This document shows positions 34,033 to 45,989 of a DNA stretch of 64,000 bases, one piece after another. A model generated the notes under the pieces. The model did not search any database and was not told the origin of the DNA. It was given only the letters and a program-made list of their open reading frames with translations. The stretch lies in NCBI RefSeq assembly GCF_000208745.1, contig NC_030858.1, positions 22,789,671-22,853,670 of the forward strand. The letters run 5' to 3'. The position numbers and the translations under genes are program-made. The stretch is from Theobroma cacao (Eukaryota; Streptophyta; Magnoliopsida; Malvales; Malvaceae). Position 1 is the first letter of the stretch. Each line of letters starts with the position of its first letter.

Positions 34033-35857
34033 GAATATGAATGTGGCTTTGCTGATTTTTGGGTTATTTGGCTGGACATTGGTGATTTGAAGCATTAGAA
34101 AAAGAAATGGGATCAATTGGAGCTAAATTGGATGAGTATTTCAATTTATCGGGTAAAAGATCGAAATAGGTTAATACGGTGTTTAGGCAAAATTTAGACC
34201 TTTTGCATTTCATACCATGCATTAGTGATCTAAATTAGTTATTTCAATTTAAGGGCAACGTAGTAAATTCCTTGATTTTGTACTGTGTCAAGGTGGTGTG
34301 CAGTTCGACAAAGGCAAGGAAATTACGCTTGGGGATCACTACGCTGAGTACACCTGAAATCTGAACTTTTGAAACCTGTGAGTAAACCTATTATCGTCTG
34401 AATTATCTAGAGTAGTTTTTATTCAATTTTGTGATTTGTGAAAATTATTTAAAATGATGAATTTCTTGTTTTATGAGAAAAATATGAATTTATAAAATAA
34501 ATGGAATTATAAAATAAAATAATTTTTTTTAAAATTGATTTGAAAATAGAATGTTGGATTTAAAAATTTGACTAATTGGAGACCATGTGATTTATTGTAA
34601 ATTATGATTTGAATTAAATGGCTTGTGATAAATTAGCATGATTGGCTGAATTTATACTTGTGTTGAAAAATATGAACTGTCTGTTTTGCCTTGATAAATT
34701 GGTTAGTAATGTAATTGCCATGCTATGCCATTGAGATTTGATCAATTGGTGGATTAAAGATTAGCTACTACAGTGGCGTGGTTCCGTGGACCAACCTATT
34801 AGAGGGGCACGGTAAACTCCTTTATATTCTCACCTCGGTCGTAGAGGCGCGTAGGGTATCTCTTGAGGTGGGCTTTTTGAGTGCACTCACGTTAACCACC
34901 ACGTGAAGTGAGACTCAGTCAACGCCAAGGAATGGCTGTTTTTTTTTCAAAATAAAAACAAGTTTTATGATTATATAAAATTTTTTACAGCTTTGGCGAA
35001 CTCAGTTGGATACCCCTAGTCCAGGTGTCCCCGAGTACAGGATTTGGCATGAGCCCAGTTTTGAGAAATTCACGAGCCATATTGATTATTTGGTTGAAAT
35101 GAATATTCGTGTTGTGAGAAATTTGCTGAAATGAATTATTTTTAATTGTCTCCCTTTACTCGCCTTTAGATTATTTAGATGGTGTTTGTTTACTTACTGA
35201 GATTTTATAATCTCACCCTTTTTTTTTATCTCATCATTTTATGCCGGGTTAGCCTGTAGATAGCAGACATTGTCGAGAACTATAGTTGGCCATACTACTT
35301 CAAAAACTGTAGGTTTACTGTCTTTACTACTTTTGTTCATTTGTGAGCCCACATAGCACTGTAAATTAAATTTCATACTTTGGTTTTCCGTATTATAGTT
35401 TGTATAAATTTATTTAACTTTTACGCTACTAAAAAAATCATTTTCAGAATACTCTATAAATATTAATTTGTAAGAAAATAGAATATTTTGTCGAATATTT
35501 TTATTTTATTTAAATGGTTATAATTCCATTTTAAATCACGTTTTAGACATTCAAATTTAATTTTGATTTCGAAATATGCATTTCTCGCTTAAATACTACA
35601 TTTTGGTCGAATTTGAAATTTTTGACGAAAAATGGCCAAAATACCTTTGTGAAGTGAAATTTATTTTTTCACTGTTTTAAATTGAAAAAAGGCTTAAAAG
35701 CTTCTAAAATACGACATTTGGCAACGATTAACCACAGGGGAGATAAGAAATTGATATGAAAGCCTTGCGAGGTCTTGATATGGTATTCGGGGGATGAGTG
35801 CCTATCGGGACATCGCAACGATTGTCACGGACTCAAGGATGGTTCCGGGTCATGACA
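34033..35857 (+). repeat. LTR 3' piece of the outermost gypsy generation
   Basis: This is a second, independently diverged LTR 3' portion that ends GGGTCATGACA next to TSD copy ATGTC in the copia B gag. It starts inside the LTR (gaatatgaatgtgg), where the middle generation was inserted. Stem arms are at 34923-34930 (CGCCAAGG) and 34991-34998 (CTTTGGCG). Its 5' part is presumably 21087 to about 21900. Confidence 0.82.
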
Positions 35858-35862
35858 ATGTC

Positions 35863-36135
35863 AGCAGCATTAACCATGCCTTCGTTCTACTTTTGCAATA
35901 TACTGTTCATAAAGGCCAGTATATAGCATTTAGCTAGGTCATTTGCATTATGCCACTCTTTATGATATTCAATATCTTGTGGAGTTGATTGGGGAGTTAG
36001 TGCTTCAGGCGCATGGTCTGAAAGAACCCATGTGATTTTGTCATAATTAAGCACGATATTAAGGTTTCTTTTCCATTCAGTGTAGTTATCACCATTAAGA
36101 GTGCACTTGTTCAACAAAAATGAAAGTGGATTCAT
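35863..36135 (-). pseudogene. copia B gag, N-terminal part
   Basis: The minus-strand ATG is at 36135. The sequence reads FLLNKCTLNGDNYTEWKRN, VLSDHAPEALTPQST, EWHNANDLAKCYILAFMNS and ILQK. This is the N-terminal gag domain of a common plant copia group. A stop follows ILQK, then the reading NEGMVNAAD continues to the gypsy insertion edge. The protein resumes at 21081 with MLRLHEMFD. Confidence 0.9.
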
Positions 36136-37984
36136 ATTTGTGATGCAGATGTTTTCGAAAGTACATTTGAAATTATGTAAGCATACTAGTTATTTATGGA
36201 CTTTGAACATTTCATGATGCATGTATGCATGATAACAATATATAAAACCCTATAAATTGTATTATTAGTTTGATGATCATTTACCTTTTTGTAATAAATT
36301 AACTGATTATGGGCTGTGGAATTTATTACGAGGCAAACTGGGACCCTTCCACTTAACTATGTTACCCAGTATCTTCATACTTAACATGGTTAAGGAGGGC
36401 CTTCATTTGGTCCACGAAGTTTACCAACAGAGCTACTGTAGGTAGGTTAATTGTAAATTCATGTTGAATGTAACAACCATTGTTTCATTTTTTTAAGCTC
36501 TTTACTTAGTGAGCCTTTATGGGAGGTCTCACTTCATAATCCATTCTAAAAGGATTTATCCTTTCGAAAACTCAGTCTGTCATGATCTAGATTCATGTCC
36601 ACTTGTAGAGAGTGACATGTTTCACATGCCAATGGGCCAACAATGGAGACTGTGGACTTTAGGATTACTAGCATCCTCTCGCACTCAATATTTTAATACT
36701 TAGGGTTTTGATTAACTTTTTATCGAATTTTCTAGATGCATATTTAGAATATCTTAAGTCAAATTATAAGCTTGGTTATGTTTCCAACTAAACGCTTTTG
36801 GTATATAACTAAGTCCATATTACCATCTTGTCTAAATGTGATTTATTTTCCTATATCCATTATGTATCTCATAGCATAAAACTCCTTTTAAACTAAAATG
36901 CATAATGTATGCATGGCATTCCTTAAGAGAAGTTGGCACCTTAATTCTAGATGACATGTTTTCAAATACAAATAATTTCTAATATTATTCATTTAGATAT
37001 ATATAAATATATATAATAATAAGCCACATTAATGTCCATCCTAGAAAAATATAATAAATAATAAAAAATAAAAAAAATTACAACTTGTAATTCTCTTCAA
37101 TCTTGCTTGCTTCCACCACTTGTTAGGATCACATCCTTTTGGCACTCTTTTGAATTTTATGACTATTTAAAACCCCAATTTCAATTTTAATTTTAACCCA
37201 ATTTGAGAAAATAACTTTATTTTGTTCAATTAATTAATCTCATTAATTAATACCAAAATAAAATAATTTTCAATCCAAGGCTAAAATAAATTAATTTTCC
37301 AAAAAAATAAATTTTGAAAACTTTTAAGAATATATATAATTTTTTAAAATAATTTATTAAAAAAATTTAGAAGTGGCCCACCTTAATGGGCTGTTGTAGC
37401 CTAGTAGCTTGTGTTGCTGCCAACAGCACCTTGCTATTGTGTGTTGTCCAACAACAGACAGACGCTGTCTGCTCTCCAACAGCACACAATAGTGTGCTGC
37501 TTGGCAACACACCCAACCCTTCCTTCCTCTTTTTTTTTTAATGTAAGAAAAACTCTTTTTCTTAAAAAAAAAATTGATATAGGACAAACTCATTTTTCTA
37601 AAAAAAAAATTGTCATAAAAAATTAAAGAGACAAAATATTACCTAATTACCTTTTTCCTTTTGGCTTTCAACTTTATTCTCCATGAATGCACCAAATACA
37701 TCAAGTAATATTAAAATTACATGGCTTTTCCTAATTACATAAATCTAAGGAAAAATAAAAATAAATCAAGAAGGAAACATGGCAATATTAGGCCACCCTT
37801 CTTATTACATAAACAAAAGAAAAAGGTTGCACGTAAAATATTTTAGTACAATTAATGTGAAAAAAACCTTGAATCATGCATAATAACATACAACTATATA
37901 TGGATCACATCAAGATAGTTAAATATATGCAAAAGTGCCAACCATGCAAAATAAGTATAGGAAACAAAACTTCCAATGATCCTT
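36136..37984 (-). other. long untranslated leader of copia B
   Basis: 1.85 kb separates the PBS from gag. It is AT-rich with no coding signal; frames at 36509-36703 and 37357-37626 show no family resemblance. A cluster of perfect short hairpins lies at 37400-37520. Leaders this long are uncommon in copia elements, so an unrecognised insertion within it is possible. Confidence 0.6.
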
Positions 37985-37996
37985 ACTCTGATACCA
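37985..37996 (-). promoter_or_regulatory. primer binding site of copia B
   Basis: The minus strand reads TGGTATCAGAGT, one base different from the initiator methionine tRNA complement. It lies two bases from the LTR edge at 37999. Confidence 0.85.
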
Positions 37997-37998
37997 AT

Positions 37999-40153
37999 TG
38001 TTGGAGTAGGATCTTAGTGGATTCATGAAATTGAGTAAAGCATGCATTTAAAAAAAAAATTATAAATATAGCAAGCAATCCAATTACGCAAGTGGAAACA
38101 CACATAAAACACACATCATTCTTATTGCAAGTAACATAATCACATCCTAAATAAAAAAGAATCTATTAAGTAAGAAAAAAAACATACCTTTTATTTTGAG
38201 ATTCTTATTTTCGGACACCACCACATCAATAAATGATTTCTCGACTAAATAGTTTACCACTTATTCTTCAAGAATGTTTTCAACTTGAACCTTGAGTGGA
38301 CAAGGTGTGGAATGCAAGACTACAGGATGACAACTGATTTTATCTCTTTTTTCTTCCTAAAAATTAATGGCTATTTTCTTTAAAAAAAAATTCAGCCAAG
38401 AATGGGAGAGAGGAAGAAAGATACGACAAAGTTTAGAGGAGGAGGAGAGAAGTGACGGTTGAAACTTTTTAAAGAAAAAGTACATACGTTTCTTTTCATC
38501 CAATCTCTTTTCTTTTTCTTAAAACATTTACCTGAAAGGTTTAATCAAAATCAAATACCTTTGAATCAATCTTCACAATCCGTTTAGAGTTATAGAAGCA
38601 TCAAACATGCTCCATAATTATCAAAATTAAATTACAAAATAAATAATTTAATTCTTAAATTATCATTTAGAGTTCTTGATAAAATAAAACTCCTTATGGA
38701 ATAATAACCTTTATTTTATTATTATCCATCTTTATTTAAATAGAGTTAATAATAAATAAAAAAGTGATAATTAAACATGGAGTCTCCTTTTATCAAGATG
38801 GATGTCTAGATTCATTTTCCAAGAATCCTCTTAGCATTATCTTAATTAAAGACAACTCTTGTTTTTAACTAAGACAAAAAGATTTTGTCTTGTCTAAATT
38901 AAGACAAATATGTTTTCTTGTCTAGATTAAGATAAAAAATATTTTTCTTGTTTTAAATTAAGACAAATAGATTTTCTTGTCTAAATTAAGATCAAACATG
39001 TTTTCTTGTCTAAATTAAAACAAACATGTTAAAGTTGCCATTTTTGTACACAATTTAATTAATCAAATTAAAACATACATTCGAACTTAAACAAGTTGAA
39101 TTCTACAAAACTAAATGAGGAATCTATTTGGACATAGATATTCCAAACTCCAATAAACTTATAATTATTCTTAATCTCATTAAAAATAATTCAAACTTAT
39201 TAACCATGAAATCGCTCCACCATAGATTCATGGTTGCACTCTTGGATTAACTATAATTACAAGAAATAATTCAATAGTTAATATTAATTATTAGTTATCC
39301 AATTGCAAACCTTATATTGTGAACCCTCATAACCATCCAATGACAAAAGGTGAAATTATCGTTTTTCCTTTTATGTCAATTTTGTCCCTTAATCTCAAAT
39401 TTCATCCAATTAGTTTTTCAATACTCTAGATCTAATCTTTTGAGTATCTAGATGTGATTAGTAGCTAATTCGTCAATCCACTAGGTCCAAATTAATCACC
39501 AATCTTCCTAAAATCACTAGAAGTGATGTTAATACTATGAACTCCATTATTTGGATATATGTTCCTAGATGAGTATCTCGATTATAATCCCAAAATACAG
39601 AGTCTAGATCAACTCTTTATGATGATCATGCTCATGGTAAATCAAAGATTATAAGGAGATTAAACACGACACCACTATCTATTAGGATTTCGATTCTATT
39701 ATAAGCAAATGCTTAAGTGTGAGATCAAGGATTAAGTAACTGTTAAACTTAAATTTGATTCTCACATGATTTCAGTTCATGTTATAGTGTTAGTACTAAA
39801 AGTCAACCATTTCGATGATTTGAGACTCATCCTTCCTTGAAGTGAATCACATTTATTTCGTTGGAAGTAATGTGGACACTACAACCTTAATACAATAAAG
39901 TGACCAGCTTTATTATATGGCTGTGAATAATTTTTAGATTCAATTAAAATATATGTCTGCTATCTATGACTTCATGCAAATGTATTTTAATATCTCAATA
40001 GAATCATGGTAACTTAATAACTAGATAATGAATGCTTGCTTAAAACAAACTCTTCATCTTATTATCAAAATGTACTTTCATTACAAATTTAATAAAATTA
40101 AGCATGAGAATATACTTGCTTTCTAGGGCACCATATTCTCAAAATTCCTAATA
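37999..40153 (-). repeat. 5' LTR of copia B
   Basis: The LTR is 2155 bp. On the plus strand it runs TGTTGGAGTAGG to CTAATA (ancestral CTAACA), with the PBS on its low-coordinate side and TSD ATTAC on the other. It contains a tandem array of a 28-29-bp unit (38870-39030) with the core 'gacaaa-catgttttcttgtctaaattaa'. The same family makes the solo LTR at 47215 and the fragment at 4139. Confidence 0.92.
38870..39030. repeat. tandem 28-29-bp repeats in copia B LTR
   Basis: About five imperfect units pair gacaaa-type and tttgtc-type halves, so each unit can form a hairpin (aagacaa/ttgtctt). The solo LTR at 48060-48335 has about nine units. Confidence 0.8.
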
Positions 40154-40158
40154 ATTAC

Positions 40159-40302
40159 CTATAAAGAGAAATGATCTTTGGATCGATCGCAGTTCAGTAA
40201 ATACCGTTGCTATAACCTTTATTCTTGTCAATTTGAGCTTCTACAAAAGATCTCTCAAAGGCGGTTAGACTTTCAAAATTCAGACCAAGCTCTGATATCA
40301 AT
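40159..40302 (-). pseudogene. element H primer site and start of gag
   Basis: The minus strand reads TGATATCAGAGC (40289-40300), a PBS with one mismatch, two bases from the LTR edge at 40303. About 130 bp of leader and gag N-terminus follow, ending RSFLFIGN at the copia B insertion. The reading continues at 4133 with NYPYWKKRM. This is the junction that ties the two ends of the nest together. Confidence 0.75.
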
Positions 40303-40795
40303 TGTTAGTATTGAAATCTCAATGCACAATATACCAAAAAGGTAGTGAATTGATATTTATAAAAATCTCTTTGAAAATCACAGTATAATGATTAAAACTT
40401 TTTCACCCAAAAATATTTTCTAACATCGAAAGCAATATTTTCAACAATAAATTAATAAGTACAAAAATAATCAATCAAGGTAAAATTTTTTTCTTAAAAT
40501 AAATGATAGCTATGAAAAGTAAAGGAAAAATATTTTCTTAAGTGAAAAACAACAAATCAATATAAATTTATTTTCCTAAGGCAAGTATAAACGATAAATA
40601 AAATGCAAAAATTAAAGAGAGATACAAACAATTTATAGTGGTTTGACTTTTTCGTTGCTTACATCCACTCCTTTGGTAATCAAGAAATTTCAATCCACTA
40701 TTAAGGATTCTTACTTTTTAATGGGAAACAATAGCACTCACACAATCCACAAAGGGATTCTTGCTTTTTAACAAGAAGTAGTAACCCTTACATAA

Positions 40796-43154
40796 TGTCA
40801 CGACCCAAATCTTGAGCCATGACTGGTGCGAGGGCTCAATGGACATAGCCCACTAAGCCCAAGCAAACCTAGCTATATTATCCTGCTCATTATTCCATCA
40901 AATTACTAAAGTCACATTTCATAATTTAGAATCCAGTTAATGCTATTCATTGCCAACTTATAATGGCATTACCAACTAATAAACATGTGTTGTCTAAACA
41001 TATGTCTTAATAATTTACATTGGGTTTGTCTATACACAACAAAGGAGTACTCAACTTCCAGCGGAGAGACTCGGACAAATGTATAGCTACTAAATGCCGA
41101 GACACCTACCAAGGGTTGAATATATGAAGACACTTCGACCTAGTTACCAACTGCCTCGTGATCTGAAAACATGAAGTTGAAAACGGTGAATATAAACCCA
41201 GTGAGTGAACTAGGAAGGGAACAAGCAACAGTAAGGAAGGATTTAAAAATCATGATGCACTTATTTCAAAACAATGCAATTTAATTTAGTGCTTATCAAA
41301 ACCCTTCAGGAAAACCCCAATTGATTAAATCACTTAATGTAAAGGGTCCATGCTCAACAAAAGATTTGAAGAATGAAAACTTTAATAACTTTTATGCCTT
41401 TCCACTGTAGTGACATTTGACTTAAATTATCAACTGGCCGAGGGTTTTTTAGCGGGCTGAGGGTTTCTTAGCTGGCTGAGGGTTTTTCACCAAGCCCCTC
41501 ATTTTAAACTTAATTTGTTTATTCCTTAATGTTGGAAGTCCATGCTCAACTATGGTACCAAAGAAGTGGAAAATAGCGCAGCAATTGATCAAGATACTAA
41601 GCGAAACAGAAAGTTTTTTGCTGCAGTGAGATTCAAGCCATAAAACACAAACTTTCTCGCTGCAGCGAGAACCATGTCTGGTGAAACCCTCAAAAACCCG
41701 AGAGTTTCTCGCTGCAGCGAGAATGAATCTCGCTACAGCGAGAAATAGGGCACCAGCAAAAATTCCCCATTTCCTCAAGAAAGGCCACCCAGTTCACATG
41801 ACAAATGCAACATGAAATAGATATAAATTCCCAAAGCTTAACATGTCAAATTTCACATGCATTTCAACCATATACATATTCATGAACTTTCCATGACACA
41901 CATATCTATATATGTATATATATATATATCCATCATCATGCACACTCTCCCATCATCATCAATTCATGTGCACTCCCCACTAGCACATGACTGGGTCAGC
42001 ATCGGCTTATGCGCACTCCTACTCGCACATAGCCGAGTCATCATCAGCTTATGCACACTCCTACTCGCACATAGCCGGGTCCTCATCGGAGTATGCGTAC
42101 TCCTACTCGCATATAGCCGGGTCCACATCAACATAAGAAAGAAACACCCAATGCATATTATACATATCATCATATTTTGATAACACATAAACCATTTATA
42201 TAGCACATTTTCACAAGATAAAAACACTTCACCAAAGACTGGATATATAGATATGTGTACAATTACATCTTTAAAGAAAAGCTGGATAAAATTTTCAAAT
42301 GTTTGTACAACTACATTCACATTCCCAAAACAAATTTTGAAATGCAAGTCCACTCACCAGTATTATTTGAGCCTTTAGCTGATCCTAACTTCCCTAATTG
42401 TCCAAATGGGATGATGGGGCTTCGTTGGAACCTTGGTAGCTTGAAACTTTGAAATTCTTTCTAATAAATTTTCCAAGCTATTATGGGAGATTTCTCTTTC
42501 TTTCTCTCTCTAAACACCTAGCTAGTGAGAGAAAGTATGAAAGTAGGATTTTTCAAGGGTTTTAAAGTGAGAGAGTGAAAGAGCACAAGGATTTCATGAA
42601 AAGGTGCATCGAGGCATGAAAATTAGAGCTAGAGAAAGAAAGTTATGGATGTTTGAAGAGGACTCCCATGAAGGATAAAGAAATGTGAGAGGGAAGAAGG
42701 AAGAAGAAGAAGAAGAAAAGTTGCTGGAGAATAAGAAAGCTGCTAAAAGAAAGATATTTATAGCTCATACTTATCCAACTCCCCTTGAAATTACGAAAAT
42801 GCCCTTTAGCAAGTTAACTTGTTCTTCTCCAATCCTTTGTGCAATTTTTTTATTCTTTTGACACTGGGACAAGGTCAACAATGATCTAAACTACTTGGGT
42901 TTACGAAAACTTAAAATTTTGACTCGGGGTGCAAAATGACCATTTTGCCTCTATTGTGAAAATTATCAAAACTTCTAGTTTTCTTCGTGTTTTCATCATT
43001 ACACATTATTTATTCGGTCTTATGCCTATTTAGACCTTAAAATATCATAAAACCTTCTTCTGGAAGCTTTTTTAGAGAAAATGATGAAATTACCTCTGGT
43101 CCGTGTTATTATGTCTATGGATAGTTATGAGCCTATAGGGGTTGAGGTCTCACA
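40796..43154 (-). mobile_element. gypsy solo LTR with minisatellite
   Basis: This is a 2359-bp solo LTR, TG at 40796 and CA at 43154, with TSD CATAA (40791-40795 and 43155-43159). It is the same family as 50274-53033 in the opposite orientation. It carries four units of a 42-43-bp minisatellite (about 41965-42125), two exact 18-bp palindromes TTCTCGCTGCAGCGAGAA (41654-41671 and 41706-41723), a TA microsatellite, and no coding region. Confidence 0.93.
41965..42125. repeat. 42-43-bp minisatellite in gypsy LTR
   Basis: Four units share cactcctactcgcacata. Frames on both strands (41857-42180 and 41964-42353) are by-products of the repeat. The same repeat is at 52080-52251. Confidence 0.9.
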
Positions 43155-43988
43155 CATAATTCCCAAGGGATTCTTGCTTTTTAATGAGATCAAGCGGCAA
43201 CCCTTACAATGACTTTTCCTAAGATCAAGTGATAACTTTTGCACAATCCATAAAGGGATTCTTACTTTTTCAATGGGAGGCGATAACCCTTACAAGATAG
43301 CTTTTCAAGGTTAAGCTAGAACCTTTACAAGATGTGAGTACAAAGGAGTAATAGCAAAGATTTTCCTTACAAAGGCTAGATGCTAGAGATTTTAGCTTGG
43401 TTGTAGTGAGAATTTTGACATGATGGAAGCAAAAATTCAACTTTGATAGCATGGTGGAGGACTAAAAAAATGCTAGAGATTGAGGATGAGCTTGTGGGTA
43501 GTCTTTCTAAGGCTTGAAGCTTTGGTTCAGGTCTTCTCATTCTCCAAAATGCCTCAAATACGTCTATTTATAGAATCAAATCTAACCATTACTAAAGCTT
43601 AAGGATCGACTACAATGCTCCAAGGGTCAACTATGTTCTTTAAATTTCTCAATTAGGGTTTCCATAGTCGAGTATAATCTTCCTTAAGTCGATCAACTTC
43701 CAAAGAGTGTGTATTTTGCAAATCTCACCTTCTATAGTCAACTATGTTTCCTTTATAGTCAACTATGGTTATGTAATCTTGACTTTTTCTAGCCTTTGAC
43801 TCGTTTGGGTCGACTACAGTTGTGTAATCATGACATTTGTTGCCTTTTGAGGTGTCAAGGTCAACTATAGTTCCTCCATTGTCGACTATGGCTATGTAAA
43901 CTTCAAGTTTTGCACTCTTTTAGCCTTCAAATCGACTTGAACTTTTTTAGGACCGACTTTTGGCTTATGTCTTAAGGTTTCTTTAGCT

Positions 43989-45402
43989 TGTTGGCGAGTG
44001 TGCTAGAAGAGGGGTGAATAGCACTTTTGGAATGACACAAAAATTCTTTCCAAGTAAAGAGCTAATTAAAGGAATTTGAAAATGGAAATTTAAAGCTTGC
44101 TGGAGGAATGATTTAAGTGCTAAGAGTAAGAAGAAAATAAAAGAAAGTAGACAAAACACAATGATTTATAGTGGTTCGGTCCCCTTGACCTACATCCACT
44201 ACCTTGATCTCCCAATCAAGGATTTTCAAACCAATTCACAAAAATTAGTGGAATTCCTAAGCTTCCACCAAGCTTTTACAATGGCTTTTCACAAGCTCAG
44301 CCACCACCTTTAACAATGGTTTTTCACGAGATCAACCAAAGCCCAAAATAATTTTTCTAAGGCAAAGTTAGAACCTATAACAACAACCAAGCTAACCCAA
44401 AGTTGATCAACCCTTTAGAGTGCCTCGCACACTCTAAGTAATTAAGAAATGAAGAAAAGATGAAGTACAAATGATCACTTAGCTGATCTAAGATGAACAA
44501 AGTTAAGCTCAAACACTTTTTCAAAGGGTGGGGGTGAAATACAAGTGTAAAGAGAAGGTTTTTGGTCTTCTAAGCTCAAAATCACTATGGATGGCTTCTC
44601 TCTCTTGTTTTTGACTATTGGAGAGGCTTTAAATACTTGTAAAATAAATTTCGGTCGTTGGAGATAGAAACTAGCCGTTTCTAGCCATTATTTTATCCTT
44701 TGTGCTGAAATTCAAATTTTCTGACAAAATGCTCTTAGTCGACTAACTATGCTTCTTAGTTGATTAAGTCGTCTCTATCTTTGAACCCAATTTCTAGTAG
44801 TAAGCTCTTAGTTGACTAACCATACTTCTTAGTCGATTAAGTCTTCTTTGTCTTTGAACCCAGTTTCTAGCAGTAAGCTCTTAGCTGGCTAACAATACTT
44901 CTTAGTCGACTAAGTCTTCTCTGTCTGATAATCTAATTTTTGATCGTGAGCTTTTAGTTGACTAACCATACTTCTTAGTCGATTAAGTATTCTCTGTCTT
45001 GTAATCTGCTTTACTCTGTTAATCAATTAAGAAAGACTTTGACCAATTAAGAGCTTACTATTTCTAGAGTAACCAGCTTCACCAACTTTTCTTTGTTTGA
45101 TTAATACTTCTCTTAGCTTAGTAACGTTGATCTTCCATTTCCCTTAAATAGCCATGAGATATGTTAGTCATCCGAGACTTCTTGAATTGCTCTTCACAAA
45201 TTTGATTGCCTTCATTAAAGTTCTTTCTTTTTTGCTTGTTTAACCAATTAACCCATCTTGCAACTGAACAAGCATCTTGACTTACTTTCAAATACCAAAA
45301 TATATTAATGAATTTAAGCTTTCTCCTGCACATTTAAATAATATAATTAGACATCAAGGAATGGGAATTATTTGCTATCATCAAAAACATATAGAGTCAA
45401 CA
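43989..45402 (-). repeat. 3' LTR of Sirevirus-like element I
   Basis: The LTR is 1414 bp, plus strand TGTTGGCGAGTG to GAGTCAACA. On the minus strand it starts TGTTGACTCTATATG and ends TAGCACACTCGCCAACA. It contains many TTAGTCGACTAA-type palindromes (44740-45060) and the CACCCC end motif. It lies in the LTR of element H; the left flank is TAGCT. It is of the same group as the LTRs of Sireviruses A and C. Confidence 0.88.
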
Positions 45403-45960
45403 TTCTCCATCTCTTATTTTTGGTGATCACAAAACACACCTAGATTAAGAATGCAATGTCTATGTTCAATATGAATGCTTCAAATCTTTATGCAGAATGA
45501 GTTGCTCCCCCTTAGTCAATGCATCTAGTTTTCTTTACATAATATTCAACAAAACCAAAACTGAGCATCACACACATAAATTAAACATGAAGACCTATTA
45601 AACTTTATTTAACTTAATTTTCCTTCTCTCCTTTTTCTTTTTCATCATTAAACAAGATACTAAAAACTCCCCCTTAATGAGTGCATCAAGATTTTCCTTT
45701 AATCTTTAAATCAAACTTTAATGAATGAGAATCATAAACACTCATACACCAAAGTCATACAAGCTTATAGATATAGTTTAATAACTTCAAGAGTCAAGCT
45801 TGTATCTATGTAAGAACAAATGCATGGGAGTTAAATCATTTTAAGAAATTTTCAAGGATTACTCAAATAACGTTCAAGCAAATTTGATCATTTTGTCATA
45901 ATCAAAACTAAAATAATTTTAAAGCTAACATAGCTTTTTGGTGCTTTTCTCTAGCTATTT
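45403..45960 (-). promoter_or_regulatory. 3' untranslated region and polypurine motifs of element I
   Basis: On the minus strand a degraded primer AATAAGAGATGGAGAA touches the LTR. Two more polypurine blocks lie upstream: TAAGGGGGAGCAACTCATT near 45499 and ATTAAGGGGGAGTTTTTAG near 45668. The block layout is the same as in Sirevirus A (16386, 16924 and 17030). The rest of the element is missing. Confidence 0.75.
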
Positions 45961-45989
45961 CCTCCTTGCCTTGTACTTATACTCAAATA

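Larger units (their letters stand above)
21087..35857 (+). mobile_element. gypsy nest of three same-orientation generations inside copia B gag
   Basis: The outer boundary is set by TSD ATGTC (21082-21086 and 35858-35862), TG at 21087 and CA at 35857. In order it holds a composite left LTR (21087-24242), one internal region with gag-pol (24243-29326), a full right LTR (29327-32280), and two LTR 3' pieces ending at 34032 and 35857. The pieces are successive hosts, an older LTR hit by a second element and then by a third. The missing left halves of the two older copies, and the lack of a TSD around the youngest, imply a deletion by recombination between LTRs on the left side. Confidence 0.82.
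4139..40153 (-). mobile_element. copia B, minus-strand Ty1/copia element split by two large insertions
   Basis: The element is bounded by the 5-bp TSD ATTAC at 4134-4138 and 40154-40158. Its minus-strand order is: 5' LTR 37999-40153, PBS, a 1.85-kb leader, gag N-terminus 35863-36135, gypsy series 21087-35857, rest of gag, protease, integrase and RT 18226-21081, Sirevirus A 5274-18220, end of RT 4967-5268, and truncated 3' LTR 4139-4966. Each split carries its own TSD (ATGTC and TACTT), and the coding sense resumes across each. The 3' end of pol, the polypurine tract and most of the 3' LTR are deleted at about 4966. Confidence 0.88.
40303..43988 (-). repeat. 5' LTR of Sirevirus-like element H, interrupted and truncated
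   Basis: On the plus strand the LTR starts TGTTAGTATTG (40303). It is split by the solo LTR 40796-43154 (TSD CATAA) and resumes at 43160. It holds repeated TAGTCGACTATGG-like palindromic motifs (43620-43900), a TATAAATAG box on the minus strand near 43561-43575, and the segment 'cttacatccact' typical of this Sirevirus group. It stops without a CA end at 43988, where the LTR of element I begins, so its remaining 5' part is lost or displaced. Confidence 0.75.

Noticed and set aside
41857..42353. Overlapping open frames on both strands
   Set aside because: They are read out of the 42-43-bp minisatellite, which has no stops in several frames; no protein resemblance.
45936..45940. TAGCT after CTAACA as right TSD of element I (left flank 43984-43988 is TAGCT)
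   Set aside because: No 5' LTR precedes it and the following sequence could not be tied to LTR H, so the match may be chance.
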